Both the position numbers and the translations under genes were made by a program. The notes beneath the pieces are model-generated. The model was not told the DNA's origin and ran no database searches. It worked only from the letters and a program-made list of their open reading frames with translations. 23,948 nucleotides of DNA. Source: Candidatus Tectimicrobiota bacterium (GTDB lineage: Bacteria; UBA8248; JACPRG01). The stretch's first letter is position 1. Each line of letters starts with the position of its first letter. This document shows positions 1-7,042 of this stretch, in pieces. Location: the NCBI GenBank assembly GCA_016190025.1, contig JACPRG010000054.1, positions 1-23,948 on the forward strand, read 5' to 3'.

Positions 1-33
1 ACACACATCTGTGCGCCGGAGGACGTGAGGCAA

Positions 34-672
34 GTGAGGAGAGAATGCTTTTCCCCCATTTTATCCGCTCTTTTCTTCAGTCTCACATTTTGGGCATTCG
101 TCCCCGCCGTCGCCCAGGAACGTGTGAGTGCTCAAGGGAAGCCCGATTTCGCCCGAGTCCTGGCCTTGCGGCAGGAGCGCAAGACCTACAGCCGGGAGGA
201 CATCGAGTTCATGGTGCGCGTGGTTTTCGCCGACGCCATGAACCCGGACGAGTGGATCAACGTGTGGGTCCGGAAAAATCACATCCCCTCCGTCACCCAC
301 CTGGTCATCCTGCCTGCCCGCGAAGGGGAGAACTTGGCTTTCACGGTTTTCACCCTCCCGGAATGGGCGGGGTCCCGGGTCGTCGTCGTCCGGGGTTTTC
401 AGGGAAACCCGCTGGTGCGCCGGTGGATGACCGTCGGCGCCCTGGTGACCTATTTCCAGAGACTCACGACGAGCCAAGGCGGGATCCGTCTCTTTGAGGG
501 GGGATTTTTGGGCCTGAAGGGCATCCGGATGGGGATGAACCTGAAAAACCTGTTGGAAGAATTGCACGCCCGAGGCCTGATGTGGACGGAGAAAGAGCCC
601 CCCCTCTCGGAGGAGGAAAGGCGCCAGAACTACGCCATCAGGCTGGCCTTGAGCCGTCAGTTGAAAGGCTGA
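34..672 (+). CDS. secreted protein of unknown function
   Basis: About 212 residues. The N-terminus is a short basic stretch followed by a hydrophobic run (SALFFSLTFWAFVPAVA) ending in an Ala-x-Ala-like site, so it is probably exported by Sec. The mature part is charged and soluble-looking, with no further membrane segment and no motif that I recognise. Two in-frame GTG codons compete for the start: 25 sits only 2 bases after the GGAGG at 18-22, whereas 34 has about 11 bases of spacing, so 34 is preferred. It lies 81 bases before another secreted protein on the same strand. High confidence that it is a gene, none about function. Confidence 0.75.
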   Translation: MRRECFSPILSALFFSLTFWAFVPAVAQERVSAQGKPDFARVLALRQERKTYSREDIEFMVRVVFADAMNPDEWINVWVRKNHIPSVTHLVILPAREGENLAFTVFTLPEWAGSRVVVVRGFQGNPLVRRWMTVGALVTYFQRLTTSQGGIRLFEGGFLGLKGIRMGMNLKNLLEELHARGLMWTEKEPPLSEEERRQNYAIRLALSRQLKG

Positions 673-740
673 GCCGCCTCCGCGAAAGGACGGTTGCTGT
701 AGCGGGACGATGAGGGGTCACGCATCGGCCTCTTCTCTGG

Positions 741-746
741 TATCCT
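741..746 (+). promoter_or_regulatory. candidate extended -10 promoter
   Basis: TATCCT preceded by TGG gives an extended -10 shape, only 7 bases before the ATG at 754. No -35 box is evident. If used, transcription would start at or next to the ATG, giving a leaderless or nearly leaderless mRNA; this fits the lack of a Shine-Dalgarno sequence before 754. Confidence 0.25.
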
Positions 747-753
747 CTACACC

Positions 754-1647
754 ATGCGGCTCTCTCTTTCCCTTCTGGTTGTTTACTTCCTTTACACCTG
801 GGCGCCTGGACTTTACACCCGGGGGCCCGGGTCTGTCCGTCCGGCCTGGGCGGACGCACCGCCGGAGGCGCAGTTTCCCGTAAACCTGGTTAACGGACGC
901 GACGCCCAGCGGGTGCGGGAAGTCCTCGGCGATTACTCCATCCATCGAGATCACCGGAGCCATTTCGAGAGCACGCCCAAGGTCTATCGTTACCTCCTGG
1001 ACCGGCTCCCTCTGGCCGCCACCCTCATCCGCCTCCTCGACCTCGGAAAGTACAAGATCACCGAGAATGCCGATGGCGCGCTGACGGTGGACAACCAGGA
1101 AGGTCTGGTCCTCAAGGTCTGGATGTCTCACAAGAGCGGCGACCAGGTGGTGGCTTACATGGAAGGGGTTTACCGGTCGTGGTGGACCTCCGGGATTCAC
1201 GGGCGCGCCGCCGTCTGGCTGAGGTTCCACCCGAAGGAGCTCGAGGGCCGCTCCGTCATGGAGAATCAGTTCCTGGGTTTCATCAAGTTTACAAACCCCG
1301 TCGTCGAGATCGTCGCCAAGGTGGTGAATTTCGTCTTGCGGCGGCTGACGGATACGGAGATTGAAAGAAGCCAGAGCGCCGGCCGGTCCCTCGCGGAGCT
1401 GCTGGCGAAGCGCCCCGCGAAGGTCTACGCGGCCATGCGGAAAAGCGAGGAGGTCTCCCCCGGGGCGCTCGAAGAGTTCCGCACCCTCTTCCTGGGTCCG
1501 CAGGTGTCCGCGGCCGTCCCGTCCCGGGACCTTGCGGGATTGTGGACGGGAAGGCCCGGGAGGATGACCGCGCGAAGCCGCTTGTGGTCTGGGAGGACGG
1601 CGGTTTTCAAAGAGGCCCCCCTCGGGTCGGCATTTGTCCCCGCCTAA
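754..1647 (+). CDS. secreted protein of unknown function
   Basis: 297 residues. An N-terminal hydrophobic stretch (SLSLLVVYFLYTWAPG, residues 4-19) followed by an A-W-A-D-A site near residue 35 suggests export. The middle (about residues 60-210) has alternating hydrophobic and charged segments, including a weakly hydrophobic piece near FTNPVVEIVAKVVNFVL. I recognise no domain. The start is the first ATG and has no obvious ribosome binding site. Its TAA stop (1645-1647) overlaps the TAG stop of the convergent glycosidase gene by three bases, so the two genes share their 3' ends. Confidence 0.75.
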   Translation: MRLSLSLLVVYFLYTWAPGLYTRGPGSVRPAWADAPPEAQFPVNLVNGRDAQRVREVLGDYSIHRDHRSHFESTPKVYRYLLDRLPLAATLIRLLDLGKYKITENADGALTVDNQEGLVLKVWMSHKSGDQVVAYMEGVYRSWWTSGIHGRAAVWLRFHPKELEGRSVMENQFLGFIKFTNPVVEIVAKVVNFVLRRLTDTEIERSQSAGRSLAELLAKRPAKVYAAMRKSEEVSPGALEEFRTLFLGPQVSAAVPSRDLAGLWTGRPGRMTARSRLWSGRTAVFKEAPLGSAFVPA

Positions 1648-2579
1648 TCCCGCGCAAAAAAGCCCAGGGCGACCGGCACGGCTGTCCCCTTGACCTGAAG
1701 GGACTTTCCCGCCTCGCCCTTCTGCTGGACGTAGAGTTGGGCCGAGGAGCCGCCGTCCAGGTTCAGGGCCCACAGAATCCCGTCCCGCTCCGTCCAGGCC
1801 GGCGAAGGGTCTCCCCCCCATTCCCCGTACCTGAGCATCAGGTCGCGCAGCTCGCACCAGTTCATCCCGTTCAGGAAAGAGACCGCCCAGATCACGATCC
1901 GCTCTCGGCCGTCCAGCGCCAGGACCAGGCGGCCGTCCACCCGTTTGGCGTCTCGCAGGCCCGCCACGGAAGGCGCCGGCGCCCCTCCGGCGATCAGCAG
2001 GGGACCCGCCTGGAGAGCCAGCCCCTCGCCGACGGGCTGATATTCCTCCGCGCGCTGAATGACGGGGCGGCCGCCCCGCATGAGGAAGACCCCCTCATAG
2101 AGAGCGTCGCTTTGGCGACCGCGGCGACTGACCAGGGGCTTCCTTCGTTTTCCCTCGACCACCAGGAGTCCCAGCGGCTTCCAGTCCTTCCCGAAGTAAC
2201 CGGCGTTCGTCACGGCCAGCGCGCCCGTGTGGCGGGCGAAGTCCTCCACCGTCGCCGCCTCGAGCCCGAGGTCTTGCGACAGCAGGACCCGGACCGTCAG
2301 GACCTTCGGGTCGATGCGCAAAAGCCGCAGGTCAACGCCGGAACTTGCCCCGTCCGGCAAGACGTGAAGGATACGACCCTCGATCCCCTCGGCCAGCCTT
2401 TGCCAGTCGTCCTCTTTGACCGTCATGGGGCGGCCGCAAGGCCGCTCGCCCAGGATCAGTCTCCGGGCCTCTCTCGCCTTCTCCAGAAGATCCCGGGCCC
2501 AGTCCTGTCCCGATGCGGAGCGGGCGGGCCATGCGGGCGACACGGAGAGCATCAGCAAAAGGACGAAACGGGTTTTCAT
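1644..2579 (-). CDS. secreted phosphodiester glycosidase family protein
   Basis: 311 residues from the ATG at 2579; an in-frame TTG 30 bases upstream is the alternative. Residues 1-23 form a signal peptide (KTRFVLLLML core, cleavage near ASG). The rest matches the phosphodiester glycosidase (NAGPA-like) domain: a central block with NAGYF at 125-129 and the C-terminal signature NLDGGSSAQLYV beginning at residue 273, where Asp and the Gly-Gly-Ser pocket are conserved. Family members cleave sugar-1-phosphate diesters such as GlcNAc-phospho-protein or exopolysaccharide links, outside the cytoplasm. It lies 67 bases downstream of the PqqD-domain methyltransferase on the same strand and is probably co-transcribed with it, next to a locus of HprK-like kinases. 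Whether its substrate is a phosphorylated product of that locus is a guess. The family call is firm. Confidence 0.88.
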   Translation of the reverse strand: MKTRFVLLLMLSVSPAWPARSASGQDWARDLLEKAREARRLILGERPCGRPMTVKEDDWQRLAEGIEGRILHVLPDGASSGVDLRLLRIDPKVLTVRVLLSQDLGLEAATVEDFARHTGALAVTNAGYFGKDWKPLGLLVVEGKRRKPLVSRRGRQSDALYEGVFLMRGGRPVIQRAEEYQPVGEGLALQAGPLLIAGGAPAPSVAGLRDAKRVDGRLVLALDGRERIVIWAVSFLNGMNWCELRDLMLRYGEWGGDPSPAWTERDGILWALNLDGGSSAQLYVQQKGEAGKSLQVKGTAVPVALGFFARD

Positions 2580-2596
2580 TGCAGGCGCCTGCGCGG

Positions 2597-2620
2597 GGCC
2601 CTCTCCCAAAAGGGAGGGCC
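2597..2620. repeat. inverted repeat between methyltransferase and glycosidase genes
   Basis: GGCCCTCTCCC, a four-base AAAA loop, then GGGAGGGCC form an imperfect stem with a two-base bulge. It sits between the two minus-strand genes. Read on the minus strand it has no following T-run, so it looks like an intercistronic RNA hairpin rather than an intrinsic terminator. Confidence 0.35.
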
Positions 2621-2646
2621 GCCATGGAAATCCGCGAGCCCAGCGG

Positions 2647-3813
2647 CTATTCCAGATAGCCCTGGGTCAGGTCCAAGACCTTTCGGAAACCTTCTTGGGA
2701 GTTCCGGCAAAGGTCCGGAAACTCCCGGCAGAGATCCTCTCCGAGCGCCTCCAGGGACCGGCGGCCATCCGCCCGTTCGAGGATGAACCGCACGGCCTTT
2801 CCGGTCCTGCTGAGGCCGGGCGCGAACTGGGGCGTGCGCTTTTGATACCGGCCTTTCGAGAAGGGGAATCCCCGGAAGGTGGAGTGGTTGAACTCCGCCC
2901 GGGGCGGGCGCGGGCGCCCGCCGGCCCGCCTTCCGAAGATCCGGACCTCCCACGCCCAGATCAGTTTCGGTCCCCAGGGAGCCGTCCGGACCCGGAGCTC
3001 GAGGACCTCCCCTTTCCTGACCTGGACGGGCGTCTGAAGCGACAGAAAGTTTTGCCCCCAACTGGATTCCGGGGCGGAAGGTCCGTTGGAGATGCGAACC
3101 CCTTTGGACAGTTGGGCGTCGAACCAGCCCGCCAGGCCGTGAATCACCCCGTCTCCGCTCAGACGGAAGGTCAGGGTTTGATCCAGCGAGAAGTCCTCCC
3201 GGCGGAGGGAGGCCAGACGGTGAGAGGAAAGGAGGCCCGGGTCCGCCAGCAGGTTCTCCGGTCTCAGGGCGCAGGAATGGAGGTTGTTGACGCTCAGCTC
3301 CCGGAGGGGCGTGAAGTCGATGCCGAAGAGGCGGCCCCGCCTCCCGTCCGGGAGGTCGATGGATCGGTGTGCCTTGGGGGCGTGGACGGGCGCGCAGAGG
3401 ACGTCCACGGAGAGGGGCATCAGCCGCCCGCCGGGCTTCAGGAGTCTCTCGCGGGAATCGATGACGAGGGCTCCCAGGTACGGCCCGAGGAAGAGGGGAT
3501 CGAAATCCTCCGTGATGAGGAGGTCCATCCGTTCCGGGAGAACGACGTCCTTGACGTATCCCTTGAGGAAAACCGCCCGGTCTTCAAAGCCGTTCGCTCT
3601 GCTGATGGCCTTGGCGACTTCAATCACCGGATCGGGATCGATGCCGTACACCTTCCCGGCGCCGGCCTGAAGGGCGAAAAAGCCGAAGGTCCCCAGCCCG
3701 GTCCCCACATCCGCGACGCGGTCCCCGGGCCGCACCGTCTCGAAGATGGCCGCCCGGAACAGGCCCAGCCGCCTTTTGTCGCCCAGAAGGTCCCGATAAT
3801 ATTGGATGCCCAT
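2647..3813 (-). CDS. PRMT-like class I SAM methyltransferase with C-terminal PqqD-like domain
   Basis: 388 residues from ATG 3813, which has a well-placed CCGGAGG just upstream; the reading frame stays open to 4341 but upstream translation looks non-coding. Residues 30-60 are the Rossmann motif I region (VADVGTGLG at 33-41, acidic Asp59 after strand 2). ITED at 100-103 sits where the double-E loop of protein arginine methyltransferases lies; the second Glu of that loop is not obvious. Residues 225-275 resemble the PRMT beta-barrel, with SSWGQ (250-254) in place of the THW loop. Residues about 320-388 form a PqqD-like winged helix (RFILERADGRRSLEALGEDL). PqqD domains bind the leader of ribosomal peptides, so this reads as an enzyme carrying its own peptide recogniser. 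It diverges from the peptide operon. The target, an N- or O-methylation, is not deducible. Confidence 0.88.
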   Translation of the reverse strand: MGIQYYRDLLGDKRRLGLFRAAIFETVRPGDRVADVGTGLGTFGFFALQAGAGKVYGIDPDPVIEVAKAISRANGFEDRAVFLKGYVKDVVLPERMDLLITEDFDPLFLGPYLGALVIDSRERLLKPGGRLMPLSVDVLCAPVHAPKAHRSIDLPDGRRGRLFGIDFTPLRELSVNNLHSCALRPENLLADPGLLSSHRLASLRREDFSLDQTLTFRLSGDGVIHGLAGWFDAQLSKGVRISNGPSAPESSWGQNFLSLQTPVQVRKGEVLELRVRTAPWGPKLIWAWEVRIFGRRAGGRPRPPRAEFNHSTFRGFPFSKGRYQKRTPQFAPGLSRTGKAVRFILERADGRRSLEALGEDLCREFPDLCRNSQEGFRKVLDLTQGYLE

Positions 3814-4042
3814 AGAGCCTCCGGGTCGGATGTCGGCGTCGGCGGCCTGTCCATCTGCCGCGGGGAGAGACGGGGAAAGGCGGCCCTTCACCCTCCCGAA
3901 TCCGCGCTCGTCCGCCGGGGAGAAAAGAGACGGTCCGCGAAAGACGCAGCCCCGGAGCCGTGCGGCGCGGAGGTGAGCTTTCGCGGTCCTCCGGTCCCAT
4001 CTTCGGGGCAGGTCCCAGCGCCGCGGTTCGAAAGCCCGTGTT

Positions 4043-4051
4043 ATTGTACCA
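4043..4051 (-). promoter_or_regulatory. candidate extended -10 promoter for the methyltransferase
   Basis: On the minus strand this reads TGG TACAAT, a good extended -10 (5 of 6 to TATAAT). The -35 position 17-18 bases upstream is GC-rich and poor, as is common for extended -10 promoters. Transcription would run toward the methyltransferase start at 3813. Confidence 0.4.
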
Positions 4052-4122
4052 CGTCCCTCTCGCTGCTCCTGCGGGTCGGGCCGAGGAGGGCTCCGCGGGT
4101 GGGACCCCCGCCGGAAAAGGGA

Positions 4123-4152
4123 TTGGCCGGGCTGCTGCGGCAGTGCTATATT
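4123..4152 (+). promoter_or_regulatory. candidate promoter for the peptide/kinase operon
   Basis: TTGGCC (4123-4128), an 18-base spacer and TATATT (4147-4152) preceded by TGC, i.e. an extended -10. It stands out in otherwise GC-rich sequence and lies about 137 bases before the first peptide start at 4289. Confidence 0.45.
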
Positions 4153-4288
4153 CCTGGCAGGGTAAGGTTGCGTGGAACGCCGCCCGGAGAGGCCGCTGAG
4201 AGGCTCAGCCTTGCATTTTCTCCCCGGCGTTTCCGGGGAAGGACGGTCCGGCGACCTCCGGGTGCCCTTGAGATGACCGGAGAGGGCT

Positions 4289-4495
4289 TTGAACAGGCGC
4301 GACGATGTGCGCACATCTCGCTCTCGAAGGAAGTTTCTCAAGAGAGGGGGGCTGGTTCTTTTGCCCTACGTCGTTCCGGTCGTCGAGACCGCGGTCATCC
4401 GCGTCGGGGAGGCCGAGGGTGATGACGACAGGAGACACCATCACAAGGTGTCGCCCGTCCATCATCACCGCCGCGGGGAAAATGTCGGTGACTAG
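4289..4495 (+). CDS. short Tat-motif peptide 1, candidate precursor peptide
   Basis: 68 residues from a TTG start with GGAGAGGG about 5-8 bases upstream. Residues 12-18 read SRRKFLK, a canonical twin-arginine motif, followed by a short hydrophobic stretch (LVLLPYVVPVVETAVI, 22-37) and VGEAE at 39-43. The tail is charged and histidine-rich (HHHKVSPVHHHRR, 50-62). There is no cysteine, which excludes thioether chemistry. It is a paralogue of the next peptide: the shared block is RRxFLKRxxxxLLPYVVPV followed by E, I and VGEAE. It is followed 69 bases later by peptide 2, then by PqqD, two kinases and a nucleotidyltransferase, so it is probably the substrate of those proteins. It could alternatively be a small Tat- or membrane-targeted structural peptide. 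The conserved paralogue argues that it is a real gene. Confidence 0.72.
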   Translation: MNRRDDVRTSRSRRKFLKRGGLVLLPYVVPVVETAVIRVGEAEGDDDRRHHHKVSPVHHHRRGENVGD

Positions 4496-4564
4496 GCATC
4501 GGCAACCCGAGGGGGGTTCCGCCGAGTCACCTTCGGTATGAGTTCGTGATGCGGGAGTCTTGCG

Positions 4565-4828
4565 GTGAGTGACGGGAAGCCGGGCCGACGTTCCGCCGGC
4601 GCCTCGCGAAGGGCGTTCCTCAAACGCTCGAGCGTGATCCTTCTGCCCTACGTCGTCCCGGTCATCGAGAGCATGGCGATCCACGTCGGGGAGGCGGAGT
4701 CCGCCTCGCCCAGTCCGGGCGGAGGCGGAGGGAAAGGGCATAAGCATCATGTCTCGCCGAGAGTGATGATGATGATGGGAGAGGGCTCCCCGACGAGCCC
4801 GACCCCCAGTCCCTCCAGTATGCTTTGA
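4565..4828 (+). CDS. short Tat-motif peptide 2, candidate precursor peptide
   Basis: 87 residues from a GTG start with GGGAG seven bases upstream. SRRAFLK at 14-20 is a twin-arginine motif; residues 24-40 (ILLPYVVPVIESMAIHV) match peptide 1 closely, as does VGEAE (41-45). The tail differs in length and type: a Gly run (52-56), a His cluster followed by VSPRV and four Met (about 59-71), then a Ser/Thr/Pro tail ending SPSSML. The VSP inside a His-rich stretch is shared with peptide 1. There are no cysteines. The Ser/Thr-rich end offers phospho-acceptor sites for the HprK-like kinases downstream (inference). The PqqD gene starts 12 bases after its stop, so the two are tightly coupled. Confidence 0.75.
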   Translation: MSDGKPGRRSAGASRRAFLKRSSVILLPYVVPVIESMAIHVGEAESASPSPGGGGGKGHKHHVSPRVMMMMGEGSPTSPTPSPSSML

Positions 4829-4840
4829 GGGCCCACTCTG

Positions 4841-5119
4841 GTGAAACGCGAAGGGCGGCGAGGGCGCCCGTCCAGACGTTCCGACGTGTTCGACCGGCCG
4901 TTGGAGGAGGAGGCGGTTCTGTACGACCCGGCCGATTCCGTCATGCACACCCTCAACGCCACGGCCGCCCTTATCTGGAGGCTTTGCGACGGAACGCATA
5001 CGCCCGAGGAGATCGCCCGAGGGGTCTGTGAAAAGTACGACGGGGACCCCGAGAGGGTCTTGAAGGACGTTCATTCCACCCTCGAACAACTCCATAGAAA
5101 AAAGCTCCTGAAACATTGA
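4841..5119 (+). CDS. PqqD family peptide-binding protein
   Basis: 92 residues from GTG 4841, with GAGG at 4827-4830 overlapping the stop of the preceding peptide gene. After a basic N-terminus (about 1-14) comes a complete PqqD-like fold: an AVLYDPADSVMHTLNATAALIWRLCDG core, then a helix-turn-helix-like half (PEEIARGVCEKYDGDPERVLKDVHSTLEQL). PqqD-type proteins bind the leader of a ribosomal peptide and present it to modifying enzymes. Its place between two candidate peptides and two HprK-like kinases fits that role, presumably for the Tat-motif peptides. PqqD–HprK–nucleotidyltransferase sets are known from paeninodin-type lasso peptide clusters, but the lasso protease and cyclase are missing here. 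Confidence 0.9.
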   Translation: MKREGRRGRPSRRSDVFDRPLEEEAVLYDPADSVMHTLNATAALIWRLCDGTHTPEEIARGVCEKYDGDPERVLKDVHSTLEQLHRKKLLKH

Positions 5120-5144
5120 CTCACCGGGACTCGTTGCCAGAGGG

Positions 5145-6071
5145 ATGAGGGTTCAGCCGCCGGCGGTGGAGACGCTGGACTTGCAGTTCCCTCCGCCGTC
5201 CTCCGAGAGCGGGTTTGGCCGTTTCGCGCCGGGTTATCCCGTCCGGATCGAGTCCGGCCTGCCGGAGGCGTCGCCCCTCCTGGGGGAGTTGTTCGGCGCC
5301 TTCCAGGCCGGGGGGGCCTCGCCGCCCCGGAGCGTCTACGAAATCCGGCGGTCGAGACCCAGGACGAGGGGGTTCGCCCTCCGGGTGAAGGGAAAGAGCG
5401 TCTTCGTCCACAAGCGGATCGGACGGCTTCTCCATGAGCTCGAGTGGTTGGTGATGAATGAGGTCGTGTCCAGCCCGAACCCCTATTTCCTGATTCACGC
5501 CGCCTCGGTCAGCCGGGGCGGCTGCGCGGTCCTCCTGCCCGGCTCCAGGCGCGCCGGGAAGACCACCTTGGCCATCGCCCTCGTGCTCCGGGGCTGGCGA
5601 TACCTCTCCGACGACATCGCGGCCGTGTGTCCCGAGCCCCTCGTGGCCGTGCCCTTTCCGCGGCATTTTTCCATCCGCAAAGATGTCCGGGACCTCCTCG
5701 CGGCTCTCTCGGGAGGGGAGAGGCGCGGGTCTTGGGTCCGGCCGCTGAAGCCCTCCCTCGACAGATTCTTCAGCCCCGACAAGCTCTGGAAAGGGTCCCT
5801 GGGAGAGCCCGCGCGCGTGACTCACGTCATCTTTCCGCACCATCGGCCCGGGGTATGGCCCAAGTTCGTCCCCATCGGCCGGGCGGCGGCCCTGCGGCGT
5901 CTCGCGTCGCATTCCTGGGGGATTCGCCAGTTCGGAAGAAGAGGGGTGGAGATCCTGGCGGACTTAGTGGAGGGCGCCGAATGCGGCGAGCTCTGGACCG
6001 GACAAGTCGAGGAGACGTGCGAACTGCTGGAGGGCGTCTGCGGGGCCGGGCGGAGGGGCGTCCGGCCTTGA
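5145..6071 (+). CDS. HprK-like kinase (first of two)
   Basis: 308 residues. It has the HprK/PEPCK-like P-loop kinase fold: FLIHAASV (116-122), Walker A GSRRAGKTT (133-141), then LSDD at 154-157 where HPr kinases carry their catalytic acidic pair, and the later HFSIRKDV and HVIFP segments typical of HprK-related proteins in peptide clusters. The usual S-G/A residues in the P-loop are replaced by Arg-Arg. The N-terminal 60 residues are divergent. The ATG at 5145 directly follows AGAGGG with no spacing, so a later start is possible. Cytoplasmic; the likely reaction is ATP-dependent Ser/Thr phosphorylation of a peptide rather than HPr, since no PTS gene is near. Its TGA overlaps the next gene's TTG start. 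Confidence 0.87.
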   Translation: MRVQPPAVETLDLQFPPPSSESGFGRFAPGYPVRIESGLPEASPLLGELFGAFQAGGASPPRSVYEIRRSRPRTRGFALRVKGKSVFVHKRIGRLLHELEWLVMNEVVSSPNPYFLIHAASVSRGGCAVLLPGSRRAGKTTLAIALVLRGWRYLSDDIAAVCPEPLVAVPFPRHFSIRKDVRDLLAALSGGERRGSWVRPLKPSLDRFFSPDKLWKGSLGEPARVTHVIFPHHRPGVWPKFVPIGRAAALRRLASHSWGIRQFGRRGVEILADLVEGAECGELWTGQVEETCELLEGVCGAGRRGVRP

Positions 6072-7042
6072 GCGCCCGGGAAGACGCCTGGCGGAGGACT
6101 TACCGCCTCAGGTTCCCGTACGCCGAGCCGGGCCGCCGGCCTTCTGCGCATCCCGCGTGCGAGGTGGAGGTGCGCTCCTTTGCGCCGGAGATGGACCCGT
6201 GGATCACCCGGCTCTTTTCTCCGTTCCTTTGCGGGATCGCGTCGGGGGCCGCCTCTCCGCCGGGCAGCGGGGACGGCGAGGGAGCGGCCTTTCAGTTGGC
6301 GCGGGACGCGCGGGCGAGGGGGGGCGGACCCCCCGGCCGCCTCCGCCTGAAGCGCCCAGGGCAGAGGTCCACCTCCGCAAGCCGCCCGGCGGAGATGGCC
6401 GCCTATTTGGAGTGCTCGGTGTTCGAGCACGTGGCGTGGAGCCTGAAGGGGTACTTTCAGTTCCATGCGGCCTTCGTCGCCAAGGGCGGGCGCGGGGTCT
6501 TGATCCCCGGCCGGACCGGCATCGGGAAGACCACCCTGACGCTCTTGCTCTGGCGGGCGGGATGGACGGTTTTCGCCGACGACCTGTCGCTGCTGGACCC
6601 GGTGAGCGGGAGGTTTTTCCCCTTGCCGCGCCCTTTCCACCTGCTGAAGGAGACCCTGGCGCTGCTCAGGCCCCCCGCCTCGGGGCGCGCGCTCCGGGTG
6701 GGGCCGCCGGACCTGGATGAGCCCTCCGCCTACTTCCACCCGTCGTGGCTTCCCGGGGCGGAGGCCGAGGCTCTCCCGAAGCCCGTGGGGGCCCGGTGGG
6801 TGATTTTCCCGAGGCGGGCGGCGGGGGGGAAGGGGAAAAAGCCCGCCCTCCGGCCGCTCCGCCCCTCCGAGGCGATGCGGCGGATCGTCCCGCACGCCTT
6901 CGGCCTCCAGGATTACGGCGTCCGCGGCCTGGAGATCCTCAGCGACCTGGTGAGCCGGACGGAGCCCTTTGAGCTGCGGATGGGTTCTCCCGAGGACACC
7001 TGCCGTCTCGCCGACGAGGCGTTCGAGGGCACCGGGCCATGA
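6068..7042 (+). CDS. HprK-like kinase (second of two)
   Basis: 324 residues from TTG 6068, which overlaps the upstream stop in a TTGA junction; an ATG at 6191 is the fallback start. Same fold as the previous protein: FQFHAAFV (130-137), Walker A GRTGIGKTT (148-156), FADD (169-172), RPFHLLKE and RWVIFPRR. It ends with a C-terminal block (FGLQDYGVRGLEILSDLV) that aligns with WGIRQFGRRGVEILADLV of the first kinase, so the two are paralogues. Residues 60-110 form a Gly/Pro/Arg-rich insert of low complexity. Its stop overlaps the ATG of the nucleotidyltransferase gene (ATGA). Two kinases in one peptide operon may act on different residues or on the two peptides separately (inference). Confidence 0.87.
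   Translation: MSAREDAWRRTYRLRFPYAEPGRRPSAHPACEVEVRSFAPEMDPWITRLFSPFLCGIASGAASPPGSGDGEGAAFQLARDARARGGGPPGRLRLKRPGQRSTSASRPAEMAAYLECSVFEHVAWSLKGYFQFHAAFVAKGGRGVLIPGRTGIGKTTLTLLLWRAGWTVFADDLSLLDPVSGRFFPLPRPFHLLKETLALLRPPASGRALRVGPPDLDEPSAYFHPSWLPGAEAEALPKPVGARWVIFPRRAAGGKGKKPALRPLRPSEAMRRIVPHAFGLQDYGVRGLEILSDLVSRTEPFELRMGSPEDTCRLADEAFEGTGP

Larger units (their letters stand above)
3814..4288. other. 475-bp divergent intergenic region
   Basis: This separates the methyltransferase start (minus strand) from the first short peptide (plus strand). It holds two candidate extended -10 promoters facing away from each other, about 100 bp apart (listed separately), leaving leaders of roughly 220 bp (methyltransferase) and 130 bp (peptides). 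I see no open frame with convincing coding character on either strand. The divergent arrangement suggests that both transcripts could share control from this gap. Confidence 0.6.

Noticed and set aside
3814..4341. N-terminal extension of the methyltransferase frame
   Set aside because: The frame is open, but the upstream residues are low-complexity Arg/Pro/Ser, the Shine-Dalgarno is at 3813 and a promoter candidate lies inside the extension.
4435..4790. ATG/CAT trinucleotide runs taken as a CRISPR or satellite
   Set aside because: They are short codon repeats for His and Met inside the peptide genes; there are no spaced direct repeats.
4205..5116. Long minus-strand frame opposite the two short peptides and PqqD
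   Set aside because: It is open only because of the GC-rich codons of the plus-strand genes. Its His and Met runs mirror the CAT/ATG repeats on the other strand and it has no family features, while the plus-strand peptides have paralogy, ribosome binding sites and a PqqD neighbour.
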